50,903 nucleotides of DNA, taken from positions 30,619 to 81,521 of the forward strand of contig JBFLZW010000045.1 in NCBI GenBank assembly GCA_040755755.1, written 5' to 3'. Of the stretch, positions 20,899 through 29,802 are shown in pieces (position 1 is the stretch's first letter; the number at the start of each line of letters is the position of its first letter). The notes below the pieces were generated by a model, which was given only the letters and a program-made list of their open reading frames with translations, had not been told where the DNA came from and ran no database searches. Both the position numbers and the translations under genes were made by a program. This DNA comes from a bacterium. Lineage in GTDB: Bacteria > SZUA-182 > DTGQ01.

Positions 20899-23295
20899 TT
20901 ACCCCCGCAGAGAAGCACTGAATTTTTGACTGAGACGATCGATAATCTTTTCATGAACAGCATTGACCTCCTGATCGGTCAGGGTTCTGGTCAGTGATTG
21001 ATAGGTCAATGATAATCCAAGACTCTTTTTCCCAGCCGGAATCTGCTCTCCCTGATACAGGTCAAAAAGCTGAATTCCCTGTAAAATGTCGATCCGCATC
21101 TGTCGGATGCTGTGTTCGACCTCCTGATAGGGCACATCCTCGGAGATAATCAGAGCCATATCCCGCGAAATCGAGGGATACCTCGGAATGGGCTTTGCCA
21201 TGACCTGTCCCGATGGCCTCAGAAGATCTACCTGAGCTTCGATGGCAAATACTTCTTTGCCGATGTCGAAACGCTCCAGAATGTCCCCGCTGATTTTGCC
21301 AAGCGATCCGGCCACCAGCGATCCGACCATCAGGCAGGCTGACAGAGGAGAACCGAGCCAGGGAGTCTGCCTGGGCGAAATGGTGTAATTTTCAACTTTC
21401 AGCCCGGCCAGCAGGGCTTCGACCAGCCCTTTCAGATCAAAGAATGTCAGGGAATCGGATTTTCCCTTCCACGATCGGGGCTCCCGTGTTCCCTGCATAA
21501 CCAGAGCCAGCATCATTTTTTCCTCCGGCGAGGATCCATCGTTGCCAGGGAAAAAACATCGGCCTAATTCAAACAACCGGATATTATCCATCTGCCGGTT
21601 CAGGTTGTAAGCCACATTTTCGAGCAGGCCGGGTATGAGGGATGTCCTCATGGCATTATAGCCCTCGATCAGCGGGTTTCGAAGATTGATTCTCCCTCCG
21701 GATGAGGGGCATAAAGCCGGAAAGTGATCGAGAATCTGGCTGGAGATAAAGCTGAAATTAATCGACTCGCAAAATCCCAGCCCTGTGAGAATGTTTCTGA
21801 TTCTGGCCCCGGTATCTTCAAATTGTACTTTCTGATCAGAAGGAATAGCGCCGCATGGCAGGCTCACCGGGATATTCTCATAGCCATAAATCCTGGCTAT
21901 TTCCTCGATCAGGTCAATTTCCCGCTCAATGTCCCAGCGGAATGGAGGAACCAGAACTTGCAGGGTATGCTCATCTTTCTGAGAGATTGAAAAATCAAGG
22001 CTGTGCAGAATCCGAAAGACTTTCTCCGGAGGAACGTCAATTCCCAGAATCTTTCTGACCGCCGGGAGCCGAAGGACGATAGTTCGGGGACTAAAGACCC
22101 GTGGGTAAATGTCCACAACTCCTCTGGCCGCAGATCCTCCTGCCACAGCGAGAATCAATTGCGTTGCCCGGTTCAGGGCACAAACCACCCCGTCAGGATC
22201 GATTCCCCGCTCGAAGCGGTGCGAAGCCTCGCTGTGAAGTCCGAATTGACTCGCTGTCCGGCGGATCTGCACCGGATTGAAGAAAGCACTTTCCAGAAGG
22301 ATAGTTTTCGTCTGGCCGGAAACTTCGGTATTGGCCCCACCCATTACTCCGGCCAGAGCAATGGGCCGGTTGGCATCGGCAATCACCAGGTTTTGGGGAG
22401 TCAACTGCCGCTCGACAGTATCAAGGGTGACGATTCTCTCTCCTTCCCGAGCCCGGCGGATGATGACCTGCTTTCCTTCGATCAGGTCGTAATCAAAGGC
22501 ATGCAGCGGCTGTCCCCATTCCATCATTACCAGATTGGTGATATCCACCACATTGTTGATGGAGCGAAGGCCGAAGGATTGTACCTGCTCGGCGAGCCAC
22601 CGGGGAGAGGGGCCAATGGTGACGTCCGAAATTATCCGGGCCGTATAGCGTGGACACAGGTCTGGATCCCTGATTTCGATCGACACGAGGTCCTGAACCG
22701 GTCCTTCCTGTTCGGGAAAATCGATTTTACTTTCTTTGGGTTTCACTCCGGTCAGGGCAGCGATTTCCCGGACGATTCCCCGAACCGACAGGCAGTCACC
22801 GCGATTGGGGGTCAATTCAATCTCGAGAATCGTATCGTCAAGCCCCAGGTAGGAGACAACTTCCTCACCGATTGGCGCATCAGCGGGCAGGATCATCAAC
22901 CCTGCCGATTCCTCGCTGAGACCAAGCTCTTTTTCAGAGCACATCATGCCCTCTGAAACCACTCCCCGCAGTTTCGATCTTTTGATAACCAGTCCTGCGG
23001 GCAACCGGCAATTGGGGAGGGCCACAGGAACCTTATCACCCGCCTTCATATTGTGTGCGCCGCAGACAATAGTCGAAATCCCGGCTCCGATATTAACCTG
23101 GCAGACCGTCAGCCGGTCCGCCTGGGGATGCGGATCGATGGTGAGAATCTGGCCAATGACACAACAGGAAAGCCCCGATCCTTTTTTCTCAAGAGAACCC
23201 ACTTCCAGACCAGCCATCGTGAGCTTTTCAGCAAGCTCTTCGGGATTGAGGGGACAGTCGATATAGCGCTGAATGAGTTTATAACTGATTTTCAT
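20899..23295 (-). CDS. pheT: Phenylalanyl-tRNA synthetase beta subunit
   Basis: A 798-residue bacterial PheT of normal length. It has the N-terminal tRNA-binding domain (about 40-150), the B3/B4 editing region (LHAFDYDLI and AGVMGG), B5 and a C-terminal anticodon-binding FDX domain (RYPSISRDMALI). With PheS it forms the alpha2-beta2 enzyme that charges tRNA-Phe and edits Tyr-tRNA-Phe. A small palindromic repeat lies in the 98-bp gap to pheS. Confidence 0.97.
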   Translation of the reverse strand: MKISYKLIQRYIDCPLNPEELAEKLTMAGLEVGSLEKKGSGLSCCVIGQILTIDPHPQADRLTVCQVNIGAGISTIVCGAHNMKAGDKVPVALPNCRLPAGLVIKRSKLRGVVSEGMMCSEKELGLSEESAGLMILPADAPIGEEVVSYLGLDDTILEIELTPNRGDCLSVRGIVREIAALTGVKPKESKIDFPEQEGPVQDLVSIEIRDPDLCPRYTARIISDVTIGPSPRWLAEQVQSFGLRSINNVVDITNLVMMEWGQPLHAFDYDLIEGKQVIIRRAREGERIVTLDTVERQLTPQNLVIADANRPIALAGVMGGANTEVSGQTKTILLESAFFNPVQIRRTASQFGLHSEASHRFERGIDPDGVVCALNRATQLILAVAGGSAARGVVDIYPRVFSPRTIVLRLPAVRKILGIDVPPEKVFRILHSLDFSISQKDEHTLQVLVPPFRWDIEREIDLIEEIARIYGYENIPVSLPCGAIPSDQKVQFEDTGARIRNILTGLGFCESINFSFISSQILDHFPALCPSSGGRINLRNPLIEGYNAMRTSLIPGLLENVAYNLNRQMDNIRLFELGRCFFPGNDGSSPEEKMMLALVMQGTREPRSWKGKSDSLTFFDLKGLVEALLAGLKVENYTISPRQTPWLGSPLSACLMVGSLVAGSLGKISGDILERFDIGKEVFAIEAQVDLLRPSGQVMAKPIPRYPSISRDMALIISEDVPYQEVEHSIRQMRIDILQGIQLFDLYQGEQIPAGKKSLGLSLTYQSLTRTLTDQEVNAVHEKIIDRLSQKFSASLRG

Positions 23296-23318
23296 GATTT
23301 CCCGGTCGTTTTATTTTG

Positions 23319-23381
23319 AACCACGAAACACCCAAGGACATAACCCTTCTTTTTCTCTGTGCCTTAAGTGTCTCTGTGGTT
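23319..23381. repeat. Small palindromic repeat between pheS and pheT
   Basis: AACCAC (23319-23324) and GTGGTT (23376-23381) bound a 63-bp imperfect palindrome, with further pairing of AACACCCAAGG against CCTTAAGTGT. It resembles the common CCACGAA...TTCGTGG dispersed elements of many bacteria and is non-coding. It may fold in the pheS-pheT mRNA. Confidence 0.6.
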
Positions 23382-23393
23382 TCTTTTGCCTTT

Positions 23394-24404
23394 CTAAAAT
23401 TGCGTCAAAAAACGCAAGTCGTTTTCGTAGAACAGGCGGATGTCATTGATTCCATACTTCAGCATGGTGATTCTTTCCACTCCCATCCCGAAAGCAAAAC
23501 CCATGTAGGTTTCCGGATCGTAACCAACCGCCTTGAAAACCTCCGGATCGACCATGCCTGCCCCCAGGATTTCGAGCCATCCTGAATTGGAGCAAACCCG
23601 GCATCCTTTTCCCCGGCACATGACGCAACTGATATCGATCTCGGCACTTGGCTCGGTGAAGGGGAAAAAACTTGTCCGGAACCGCAGTTTTGTCTGAGGA
23701 TCGAACATCTGATGGACAAAAGCGGTAAGAATCCCTTTCAGGTCGCTGAACGAAGAGGATGTATCTACCAAAAGCCCTTCGATCTGATGAAACATGGGGC
23801 TATGGGTTACATCCGCATCTCTTCGGTAGACCTTGCCGGGAGCAATAATGCGGATCGGCGGTCTGGTCTTCTCCATGATACGGACCTGAACCGGAGAGGT
23901 GTGAGTCCGTAAGAGAACGTCATCAGAGATATAAAATGAATCATGCATATCCCTGGCAGGATGTTCCTTGGGAAAGTTCAAAGCGCCGAAGTTATAATAA
24001 TCGCTCTCGATTTCAGGGCCTTCTGCAATACCAAATCCAAGGCGGGTAAATATAGTGCAGGCTTCTTCCATGATCTGGGTTATGGGGTGCTTGTGGCCGA
24101 CAAAGAAGGGAATCGCCGGCAGGGTCAGATCGATCAGCTCTTCCTCCCGCCCGGCAGCCTTTTGCTTCAATTGGGCAAGTTTTTCCTGCCATATTCCTTC
24201 AAGCAGTCCCTTGGCCTCATTGGTCAGTTTCCCGATTGCAGGTTTTTCATCTGCCGGTAAGGAACCGATCTGCTTGATTATCCGAGAAAGAAGCCCGTTG
24301 CGTCCCAGATATTTTACCCGCACATCCTCCAGTGAGGCGAGGTCTTGGACCGCCAGAATCTCGTTTTTTGCATCGGTTTGTATTTTTTTCAGTTGTTCAA
24401 TCAT
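23394..24404 (-). CDS. pheS: Phenylalanyl-tRNA synthetase alpha subunit
   Basis: A 336-residue class II catalytic subunit. The N-terminal coiled coil (about 1-85) docks tRNA; motif 2 lies in GKVYRRDADVTHSPMFHQIE, and motif 3 in GFAFGMGVERITML near residue 310. A CVMCRGKGCRVC segment near residue 255 is a small Cys-rich insertion seen in many bacterial PheS proteins. Activates phenylalanine and transfers it to tRNA-Phe. Downstream of rplT in the classical order. Confidence 0.97.
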   Translation of the reverse strand: MIEQLKKIQTDAKNEILAVQDLASLEDVRVKYLGRNGLLSRIIKQIGSLPADEKPAIGKLTNEAKGLLEGIWQEKLAQLKQKAAGREEELIDLTLPAIPFFVGHKHPITQIMEEACTIFTRLGFGIAEGPEIESDYYNFGALNFPKEHPARDMHDSFYISDDVLLRTHTSPVQVRIMEKTRPPIRIIAPGKVYRRDADVTHSPMFHQIEGLLVDTSSSFSDLKGILTAFVHQMFDPQTKLRFRTSFFPFTEPSAEIDISCVMCRGKGCRVCSNSGWLEILGAGMVDPEVFKAVGYDPETYMGFAFGMGVERITMLKYGINDIRLFYENDLRFLTQF

Positions 24405-24419
24405 GAATGTGTTCGGCTT

Positions 24420-24773
24420 TTACAGGGCTTCTTTAGCTACCCTGGCAAGCTCCGAAAAGGCGGATGGATCGCTGACCGCCAGATCTGCCAGAACCTTGCG
24501 GTTCAACCCCACGCCTGCCTTGGTGAGGCCATCCATCATCCGGCTGTAGGAAAGCCCATACAGCCTGCTGGCCGCATTGATTCTGACAATCCATAATTTT
24601 CGAAATTCTCTTTTCCGGGCCTTCCGGTCTCGAAAAGCATAAGCCAGTGCCTTGTTTACCGCCTCATTGGCGGTCCGGAACAGTTTGCTCTTTGCGCCCC
24701 GGTAGCCCTTGGCCATTTTCAGGATTTTATTGTGCCGTCGCCTGGCAACGACACCTCTCTTAACCCTTGGCAT
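24420..24773 (-). CDS. rplT: Ribosomal protein L20
   Basis: A 117-residue L20 with the basic N terminus ([17 protein letters not shown]) that threads into 23S rRNA and a helical C terminus ([18 protein letters not shown]). Needed for early assembly of the large subunit and, in several bacteria, for feedback control of the infC-rpmI-rplT operon. Directly follows rpmI. Confidence 0.98.
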   Translation of the reverse strand: MPRVKRGVVARRRHNKILKMAKGYRGAKSKLFRTANEAVNKALAYAFRDRKARKREFRKLWIVRINAASRLYGLSYSRMMDGLTKAGVGLNRKVLADLAVSDPSAFSELARVAKEAL

Positions 24774-24849
24774 TCGAATAGTCTCCTTCTCTTTCAGGGA
24801 TTATGCTGATGTTTTGATGGTAAGTCTTTAGAAAGGAATCCCCAGGTTG

Positions 24850-25047
24850 CTACTTGAAGGGAATCATCCTTTTGACCGCTCTGATATCAGAGGCAGACAG
24901 GTAACTGGCTTCCCTCAATTTTCGTTTCCGTTTCCTTGATTTTTTTGTCAATATATGACGGGCATGTGATTTTTTGGCCCGGATCTTGCCACCTGCGGTA
25001 ACCGTAAACCGTTTGGCCGCCGCTCTATTCGTTTTGATCTTTGGCAT
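24850..25047 (-). CDS. rpmI: Ribosomal protein L35
   Basis: A 65-residue L35 with the family N terminus PKIKTNRAAAKRF and the basic block KKSHARHILTKKSRKRKRKL. Its start overlaps the 3' end of infC by 23 bases, so translation is probably coupled. Confidence 0.97.
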   Translation of the reverse strand: MPKIKTNRAAAKRFTVTAGGKIRAKKSHARHILTKKSRKRKRKLREASYLSASDIRAVKRMIPFK

Positions 25048-25603
25048 CTGCTAAACCTTCCTTTTTCGGTTTTTCCTTCCTCTGACTATGATTCTTGGCT
25101 ACCAGAAGCAAGGTCATGTTCCGACCCTCCTTTTTCGGTGCCTGCTCAATCGCCCCTTCCTCTTCAACCTCTTTGGCCATCCGGTTGAGAAGCTCTTCTC
25201 CAATCTCAAAATGCGTCATTTCCCGTCCGCGAAAAACAACAGTGATCTTTACTTTGTTACCGCCCAGGAGAAACTTTCTGACATGCTCCTTCTTGAACTG
25301 GAAATCGTGCTCTTCGGTTTTGGGCCGTAATTTAATCTCCTTGATATGGATGACCTTTTGATGCTTTTTGGATTCCTGGGCCCTCTTATGCTGCTGGTAT
25401 TTGTACTTGCCATAGTCCATGATCTTGCAGACGGGAGGGGCGGCTGTCGGAGCTACTTCCACCAGATCCAGCCCGCGTCCTTCGGCCATTTCCATGGCCT
25501 TATCCAGAGACAGGATTCCGAGTTGCTCACCGCTTTCACTGATCAACCGAACCTCTTTGGCCCGAATCCTTCTGTTTACCATTACTTTGGTATCTTTTTC
25601 TAT
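25025..25603 (-). CDS. infC: Translation initiation factor IF-3, non-AUG start
   Basis: IF-3 binds the 30S subunit and checks start-codon pairing. The family N terminus (VNRRIRAKEVRLI) and the conserved RPKTEEHDF region are present. The first ATG in frame is at 25582, but it lacks a Shine-Dalgarno at the normal distance. A strong GGAGG (25617-25613) sits 9 bases before an ATA at 25603-25601, and an in-frame TAG two codons upstream rules out longer forms. I therefore place the start at the ATA. Rare start codons are a known autoregulatory feature of infC, usually AUU. The protein has 192 residues. It overlaps rpmI. Confidence 0.9.
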   Translation of the reverse strand: MEKDTKVMVNRRIRAKEVRLISESGEQLGILSLDKAMEMAEGRGLDLVEVAPTAAPPVCKIMDYGKYKYQQHKRAQESKKHQKVIHIKEIKLRPKTEEHDFQFKKEHVRKFLLGGNKVKITVVFRGREMTHFEIGEELLNRMAKEVEEEGAIEQAPKKEGRNMTLLLVAKNHSQRKEKPKKEGLADAKDQNE

Positions 25604-25620
25604 ATCCTATCACCTCCGCG

Positions 25621-27534
25621 TTATCGCTGTTTTTCCTGAATCTCTTTCTGTAACTGTTGAATAAAATCCTGAAGGTCTAACGCCCCCATCTGCTGGCCGC
25701 CTCTTCGCCGGACATTGATTTTCCCTTCAGCTCTTTCCTGCTCGCCGATGATAACCATGTACGGGATCTTCTGCATCTGGGCTTCCCGAATCTTGAAGCC
25801 GATTTTTTCGTTCCGTAAATCGGTCTCAACCCGGATATCCCGTTTCAGGAGCTCCTGTTGTATATTTTCGGCGTATTCATTCTGCCGTTCGGTAATGGTC
25901 ATGATTTTTACCTGAACAGGTGACAGCCATAACGGAAAAGCACCGGCAAAATGCTCGATCAAAACGCCGATGAACCTTTCCAGGGACCCCAGAATGACCC
26001 GGTGCAGCATAACCGGCCGCTGTTTCTGCCCCTGAGCATCGATATAGGTAAGATCGAACCGCTCAGGCAGGGTAAAATCACATTGAATGGTTGCACACTG
26101 CCATGTCCTGCCCAGCTCGTCTTTCAGCTTGACATCGATCTTGGGTCCATAAAAGGCGCCATCCCCTTCGTTGATCTGATACTCGATGCCCTTGTTCTGC
26201 ATGGCCATCTCAAGCGCCCGGGTGGCCCGTTCCCAGTCTTCATCGGTGCCGATGGACTCCTGCGGCCTGGTACTGAGTTCCAGAGAATACTCAAAGCCGA
26301 AAATGCCCATGACCTCGATGACAAAGTTCAGAACGTTCTGAATCTCTTCATTCACCTGCTCAGGCATGCACAGAATATGAGCGTCATCCTGAGTGAATCC
26401 CCGGACCCGGAGAAGTCCGTGCAGCACGCCCGATTTCTCATGGCGATAAACCGTGCCCAATTCGAAGTAACGGATGGGAAGATCCCGATAGCTTCGGATC
26501 TGGGAGCGGTAAATCAGCATATGGGCCAGGCAATTCATCGGCTTGATTCCATACGCCTGGTTATCTATCTCGGTAAAATACATATTTTGCCGGTAGTGGT
26601 CATAATGCCCGGAGTTTTTCCATAAATCGAGCTTTAACAGCTGAGGACCATAAACAATGTTATATCCCCGCTTTATATGCTCTTTTTTCTCGAATTCCTC
26701 CAGGATGCTCCGCAGCATTCCGCCGTGCGGATGATAGATCACCAGCCCTGCACCCGCTTCCTCATGAATGCTGAAAAGGTCAAGCTCCTTGCCCAGCTTG
26801 CGGTGATCCCGCTTTTTAGCTTCCTCAAGACGATCAAGGTAAGCCTTCAACTCCTTGGCTGTATCGAAGGCAGTTCCATAGATCCGCTGCAGCATCTTGT
26901 TTTTCTCGTCGCCCCGCCAGTAGGCACCCGCTATGCTCAGCAGCTTGAAAGCCTTGATCTTCCCCGTAGCCGGAACATGAGGACCCCGGCATAAATCGAT
27001 AAAATCCCCCTGTTGATACAGACTGACACTCTGATCGGGGATATCCTCGATCAATTCGATCTTATACGGCTCGTTCCTGCTTCGGAATAACTCGATGGCC
27101 GAAAGCTTCGGCACCTCCTTTCGCTCGAAAGAAAGATCACGGTCCACAATCTCCTGCATGCGCTGTTCGATTTTTGCAAGGTCTTCCGGCCCCAGAGGTG
27201 TATCCAGGTCAAAATCATAGTAGAAACCCTCCTCAATGGCCGGACCGATGGCCAGCCGGGCATTGGGAAACAGCTCCTTCACCGCCTGGGCCATGACATG
27301 CGAGGTGCTGTGACGGAGGATTTCCTTCCCGTCAACAGAATCTAAGGTAATGACCTCAAGCCTGGCATCCGAGGAAAGGAGAAACCCTAGATCCACCGCC
27401 TGCCCGTCGATTTTTCCAGCAATGACCTGGCGGGGTGAAAAACCATCCACGGATTTCAGGAATTCCCGGATCGACGTGCCTTCCGGCACCTGCCGCATCT
27501 GGCCGTCATGCAATCTAATAGTGATTGTTTTCAT
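25621..27534 (-). CDS. thrS: Threonyl-tRNA synthetase
   Basis: A 637-residue bacterial ThrRS. It has an N-terminal TGS domain (about 1-60), an editing domain with [15 protein letters not shown] (the HxxxH zinc-like editing motif), class II core with motif 2 ([20 protein letters not shown]) and motif 3 ([15 protein letters not shown]), and a C-terminal anticodon-binding domain. Charges tRNA-Thr. It is the first gene of the thrS-infC-rpmI-rplT-pheST run. No T-box leader is visible; a strong stem-loop and a tRNA gene lie upstream. Confidence 0.97.
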   Translation of the reverse strand: MKTITIRLHDGQMRQVPEGTSIREFLKSVDGFSPRQVIAGKIDGQAVDLGFLLSSDARLEVITLDSVDGKEILRHSTSHVMAQAVKELFPNARLAIGPAIEEGFYYDFDLDTPLGPEDLAKIEQRMQEIVDRDLSFERKEVPKLSAIELFRSRNEPYKIELIEDIPDQSVSLYQQGDFIDLCRGPHVPATGKIKAFKLLSIAGAYWRGDEKNKMLQRIYGTAFDTAKELKAYLDRLEEAKKRDHRKLGKELDLFSIHEEAGAGLVIYHPHGGMLRSILEEFEKKEHIKRGYNIVYGPQLLKLDLWKNSGHYDHYRQNMYFTEIDNQAYGIKPMNCLAHMLIYRSQIRSYRDLPIRYFELGTVYRHEKSGVLHGLLRVRGFTQDDAHILCMPEQVNEEIQNVLNFVIEVMGIFGFEYSLELSTRPQESIGTDEDWERATRALEMAMQNKGIEYQINEGDGAFYGPKIDVKLKDELGRTWQCATIQCDFTLPERFDLTYIDAQGQKQRPVMLHRVILGSLERFIGVLIEHFAGAFPLWLSPVQVKIMTITERQNEYAENIQQELLKRDIRVETDLRNEKIGFKIREAQMQKIPYMVIIGEQERAEGKINVRRRGGQQMGALDLQDFIQQLQKEIQEKQR

Positions 27535-27614
27535 AAGCTCTTAGGGATTTTACGTAGAGAGAAAAATATCAACCATGAAGCTACTTCAGCAAGGCTTCTT
27601 CAGTTTTTACTACC

Positions 27615-27639
27615 GGGACGGCCACTCTCTGGCCGTCCC
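27615..27639 (-). terminator. Strong stem-loop between tRNA-Val and thrS
   Basis: GGGACGGCCA and TGGCCGTCCC form a perfect 10-bp GC-rich stem with a 5-base loop. It directly follows the tRNA on the minus strand. No T-run follows, so it may be a processing or Rho-dependent end, or a leader structure of thrS. Confidence 0.6.
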
Positions 27640-27654
27640 TCATCATTCTGCCAG

Positions 27655-27726
27655 TAGGCACGGGCGGTCTCGAACCGCCGGCCTCTACCGCGTCAAGGTA
27701 GCGCTCTCCCCCTGAGCTACGTGCCT
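27655..27726 (-). tRNA. tRNA-Val(GAC)
   Basis: A cloverleaf is complete: acceptor AGGCACG/CGTGCCT, D stem GCTC/GAGC, anticodon stem CTACC/GGTAG with loop TTGACGC (anticodon GAC), and T arm GGCGG-TTCGAGA-CCGCC. Discriminator A; the CCA end is not encoded. Reads GUC (and GUU) valine codons. A consensus-like promoter lies just upstream. Confidence 0.95.
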
Positions 27727-27736
27727 GCATTTACTC

Positions 27737-27765
27737 ATTCTATAGAATATCTCGATCTATGTCAA
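27737..27765 (-). promoter_or_regulatory. Promoter of tRNA-Val
   Basis: On the minus strand, TTGACA at 27765-27760 and TAGAAT at 27742-27737 have a 17-bp spacer. The start would be within a few bases of the mature tRNA 5' end. Confidence 0.7.
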
Positions 27766-27846
27766 TAACATTTTTTGTATCATCTCTCGATAAAAGGTAA
27801 CTACTGAGGCATAAAGACACAAAGGGACAAAGACACAGAGATAAAT

Positions 27847-27876
27847 TTGGCTTTAATTATCACTTTTTGATATAAT
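27847..27876 (+). promoter_or_regulatory. Possible promoter of the secreted protein gene at 28001
   Basis: TTGGCT at 27847-27852 and TATAAT at 27871-27876 with 18 bp between. The -10 is perfect and the -35 weak. A leader of about 115 bases would follow, ending in an AAGGAG ribosome binding site. Upstream, 27810-27840 carries an AAAGACACAAAGGGAC fragment of a common dispersed repeat. Confidence 0.45.
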
Positions 27877-28000
27877 ATTACTAGACTGAACTTCATACGA
27901 TATTTCAACTTTCTGATCCGATTATCACCTGACATTCTTTTCCTTACCACAGGCATTTTATTTTAAAGAACAGGCATTATCAAGAAAGGAGCGTTGAATT

Positions 28001-28567
28001 ATGAGTACAGGCAATACAAAATTATATGCAGCAGTCTTGTGTTTTCTGGTTTCGCTTTCGGTTTGCTCACTCGGCCATGCGGGAACAATTTACTGGGGGC
28101 TTCCGAGCATCTACTCTTCCTGGGGGCCGGGTAATTTCATTGCCGGGAGCATCGGCAATATGACCGCCCGCGCTCAGGGGGCCTATGCCTTCACCGATTA
28201 TGCCAGCGCCTGGGGGCTGAGCAACTGTGCAACCGGCGGGCTTCTCGGTGCCGGAGCCATGAACCCGTGGACACAGATGTACTCGATGTCACCGATGTTC
28301 GGCTATAATTCACCGGTATTCACCAACCCCTGGCTGACTTCCTCTACCTTCTCCCCTTATTATTCAATAAGTTATCCTTACACCTTTGCCTCCCCTGCTT
28401 ACTCCCTGCTCACCTCTGGCTATTCTTATCCATCTACCTATAGCTATCCGGCTTTCGAATTTGCCCAATGGCCGACCCTGAGCTCTCCCCTGCCAGCCAC
28501 CTCGACGACTGCAACCACGACGGCAACCACTACTGCCACTACTGCCACTACTACCACAGCCCCCTAG
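28001..28567 (+). CDS. Secreted low-complexity protein of unknown function
   Basis: A 188-residue protein with a clear signal peptide (LYAAVLCFLVSLSVCSLGHAG, cleavage near residue 28). The mature part is rich in Tyr, Ser, Pro, Trp, Gly and Ala with no recognised domain, and the last 25 residues are a Thr/Ala tract (TTATTTATTATTTTAP) encoded by ACC/ACT/GCC slippage-prone repeats. AAGGAG lies 9 bases before the ATG. It is expected in the periplasm, outer membrane or outside the cell. It converges on the gene at 28603. The Thr-rich tail could be a glycosylated or disordered stalk, but this is speculation. Confidence 0.7.
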   Translation: MSTGNTKLYAAVLCFLVSLSVCSLGHAGTIYWGLPSIYSSWGPGNFIAGSIGNMTARAQGAYAFTDYASAWGLSNCATGGLLGAGAMNPWTQMYSMSPMFGYNSPVFTNPWLTSSTFSPYYSISYPYTFASPAYSLLTSGYSYPSTYSYPAFEFAQWPTLSSPLPATSTTATTTATTTATTATTTTAP

Positions 28568-28602
28568 AGCCGAAAAGCGGATTTTGACCAGCAAACAAAG
28601 CG

Positions 28603-29346
28603 TCACCGACCCAAAACATCGTTGATGATAGTGACCGTATACCGAAGTGTTTCGTTAACGGCTTTCTGCATTTCCGCAATGCGGATCCGCTGATTATATT
28701 CGAAGTAGTCGCGGATACAGAACCAGGGGACATAGGGATCGAGAATCGTATATTTTATGCTGGAATCTCCCCCGGTTCGATCATCGAGCTGATACCAGTA
28801 AGGGGGCCACTCGTTTCCGGAGAACTGGTTTTCATCGGACAGGTGCTCATGGACCTCTATGACTAATTTTATCCGACCGGGAAACCGGGTGATGAACCTG
28901 CGTATCTCCCTGCTCGAAGCAGGGGAATTATCGCCGGTAAGAATATCATTGTTGGTAATCTCCAGAAAGAGTACCCGCCCCCCGGGATCAGCAACATGCT
29001 TTTCAAATTCAGCCTTAAAAATCTGGCCCCAGGGTTTTTCCAGGTAATGGTACCCTACCACAATCAGTGCGTACCCCGGACCTGCAGCCTCAATTCTTCC
29101 CTCATACGGAGTAAGGCGGTTTCCTCCGACCTGATAAGTACAGGAAGTCAGGCCGAGGAATCGCTCCCGCTCTTTCAATATCCTTCTGGTAGCCTGGATC
29201 GGAAGAGATCTTTCCGGCGACTTGGAGGAAAGAAAACTCCGATAGGCCAGCCTTGAGCTGTCCATGCCCTGGCCAAAAGAAGCCGGTGCAGTTAAGAAAC
29301 TCAGGGCAAGGGTAATAGTTATTATGTACAGCAGTATCTTCGACAT
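28603..29346 (-). CDS. Secreted protein, unknown, weak metallocarboxypeptidase-like motifs
   Basis: A 247-residue protein with an N-terminal signal peptide (LLYIITITLALSFLTAPASFG). GYHYLEKPWG in the middle contains an HxxE arrangement, and VIEVHEHLSD a second His about 70 residues later; this spacing is similar to the zinc ligands of M14 or AstE/AspA-like enzymes, but no other family block was recognised. It is expected in the periplasm or at the outer membrane. It ends 35 bp from the convergent secreted protein gene. I treat the enzyme suggestion as a weak hypothesis. Confidence 0.6.
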   Translation of the reverse strand: MSKILLYIITITLALSFLTAPASFGQGMDSSRLAYRSFLSSKSPERSLPIQATRRILKERERFLGLTSCTYQVGGNRLTPYEGRIEAAGPGYALIVVGYHYLEKPWGQIFKAEFEKHVADPGGRVLFLEITNNDILTGDNSPASSREIRRFITRFPGRIKLVIEVHEHLSDENQFSGNEWPPYWYQLDDRTGGDSSIKYTILDPYVPWFCIRDYFEYNQRIRIAEMQKAVNETLRYTVTIINDVLGR

Positions 29347-29802
29347 GGTATTGATAACCTGGAACCAATGAATAGTTGAAAAACCGCTTGCGAGAAATGC
29401 CTGGCCAGCCAGCGGGCGCAGGATAGATTACTCAAGGCATATTGCGGGTATTTTTATGCAATAGCCATGCCAAAACAGGAAGAATCGGACACAGTGGCTG
29501 ATCAGACAGTTTTTTCAAGGCCCAGCCGAGGGATAACGATGAATTGAATGCACGGAAGGCCGGCTCTTTTTCTCGAAATGTGTTCAAAAAAGAGAAGCCA
29601 TGCTCAGTATCTGAACAATCTCTCAGACTGAAAGCAGACGGATAGCGGTCAGGGCCTGTTCAGAGGCTGGTATGGATATTGCCTCCTGACCACAGGGAAG
29701 AAGCATTATTTCACTTTCCAAACCTGATTCAAATTGTTTATAATTTATGATATTCAAAACTGAATATTTTTTACCTTATCACCGTAAGCAGGGAGATTAT
29801 AT
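29347..29802. other. Gene-free stretch upstream of the beta-helix protein gene
   Basis: 456 bp between divergent genes. A TATAAT at 29739-29744 lies about 60 bases before the beta-helix gene but with only a weak -35. No ORF with coding character, RNA or repeat is supported. Confidence 0.4.

Noticed and set aside
22003-22956. Plus-strand ORF of 317 codons inside pheT
   Set aside because: It lies entirely antisense to a full-length, motif-rich pheT and has no Shine-Dalgarno or recognisable protein.
27535-27660. T-box riboswitch upstream of thrS
   Set aside because: No T-box sequence or specifier loop was seen; the only strong structure is the plain 10-bp hairpin at 27615-27639 next to the tRNA.
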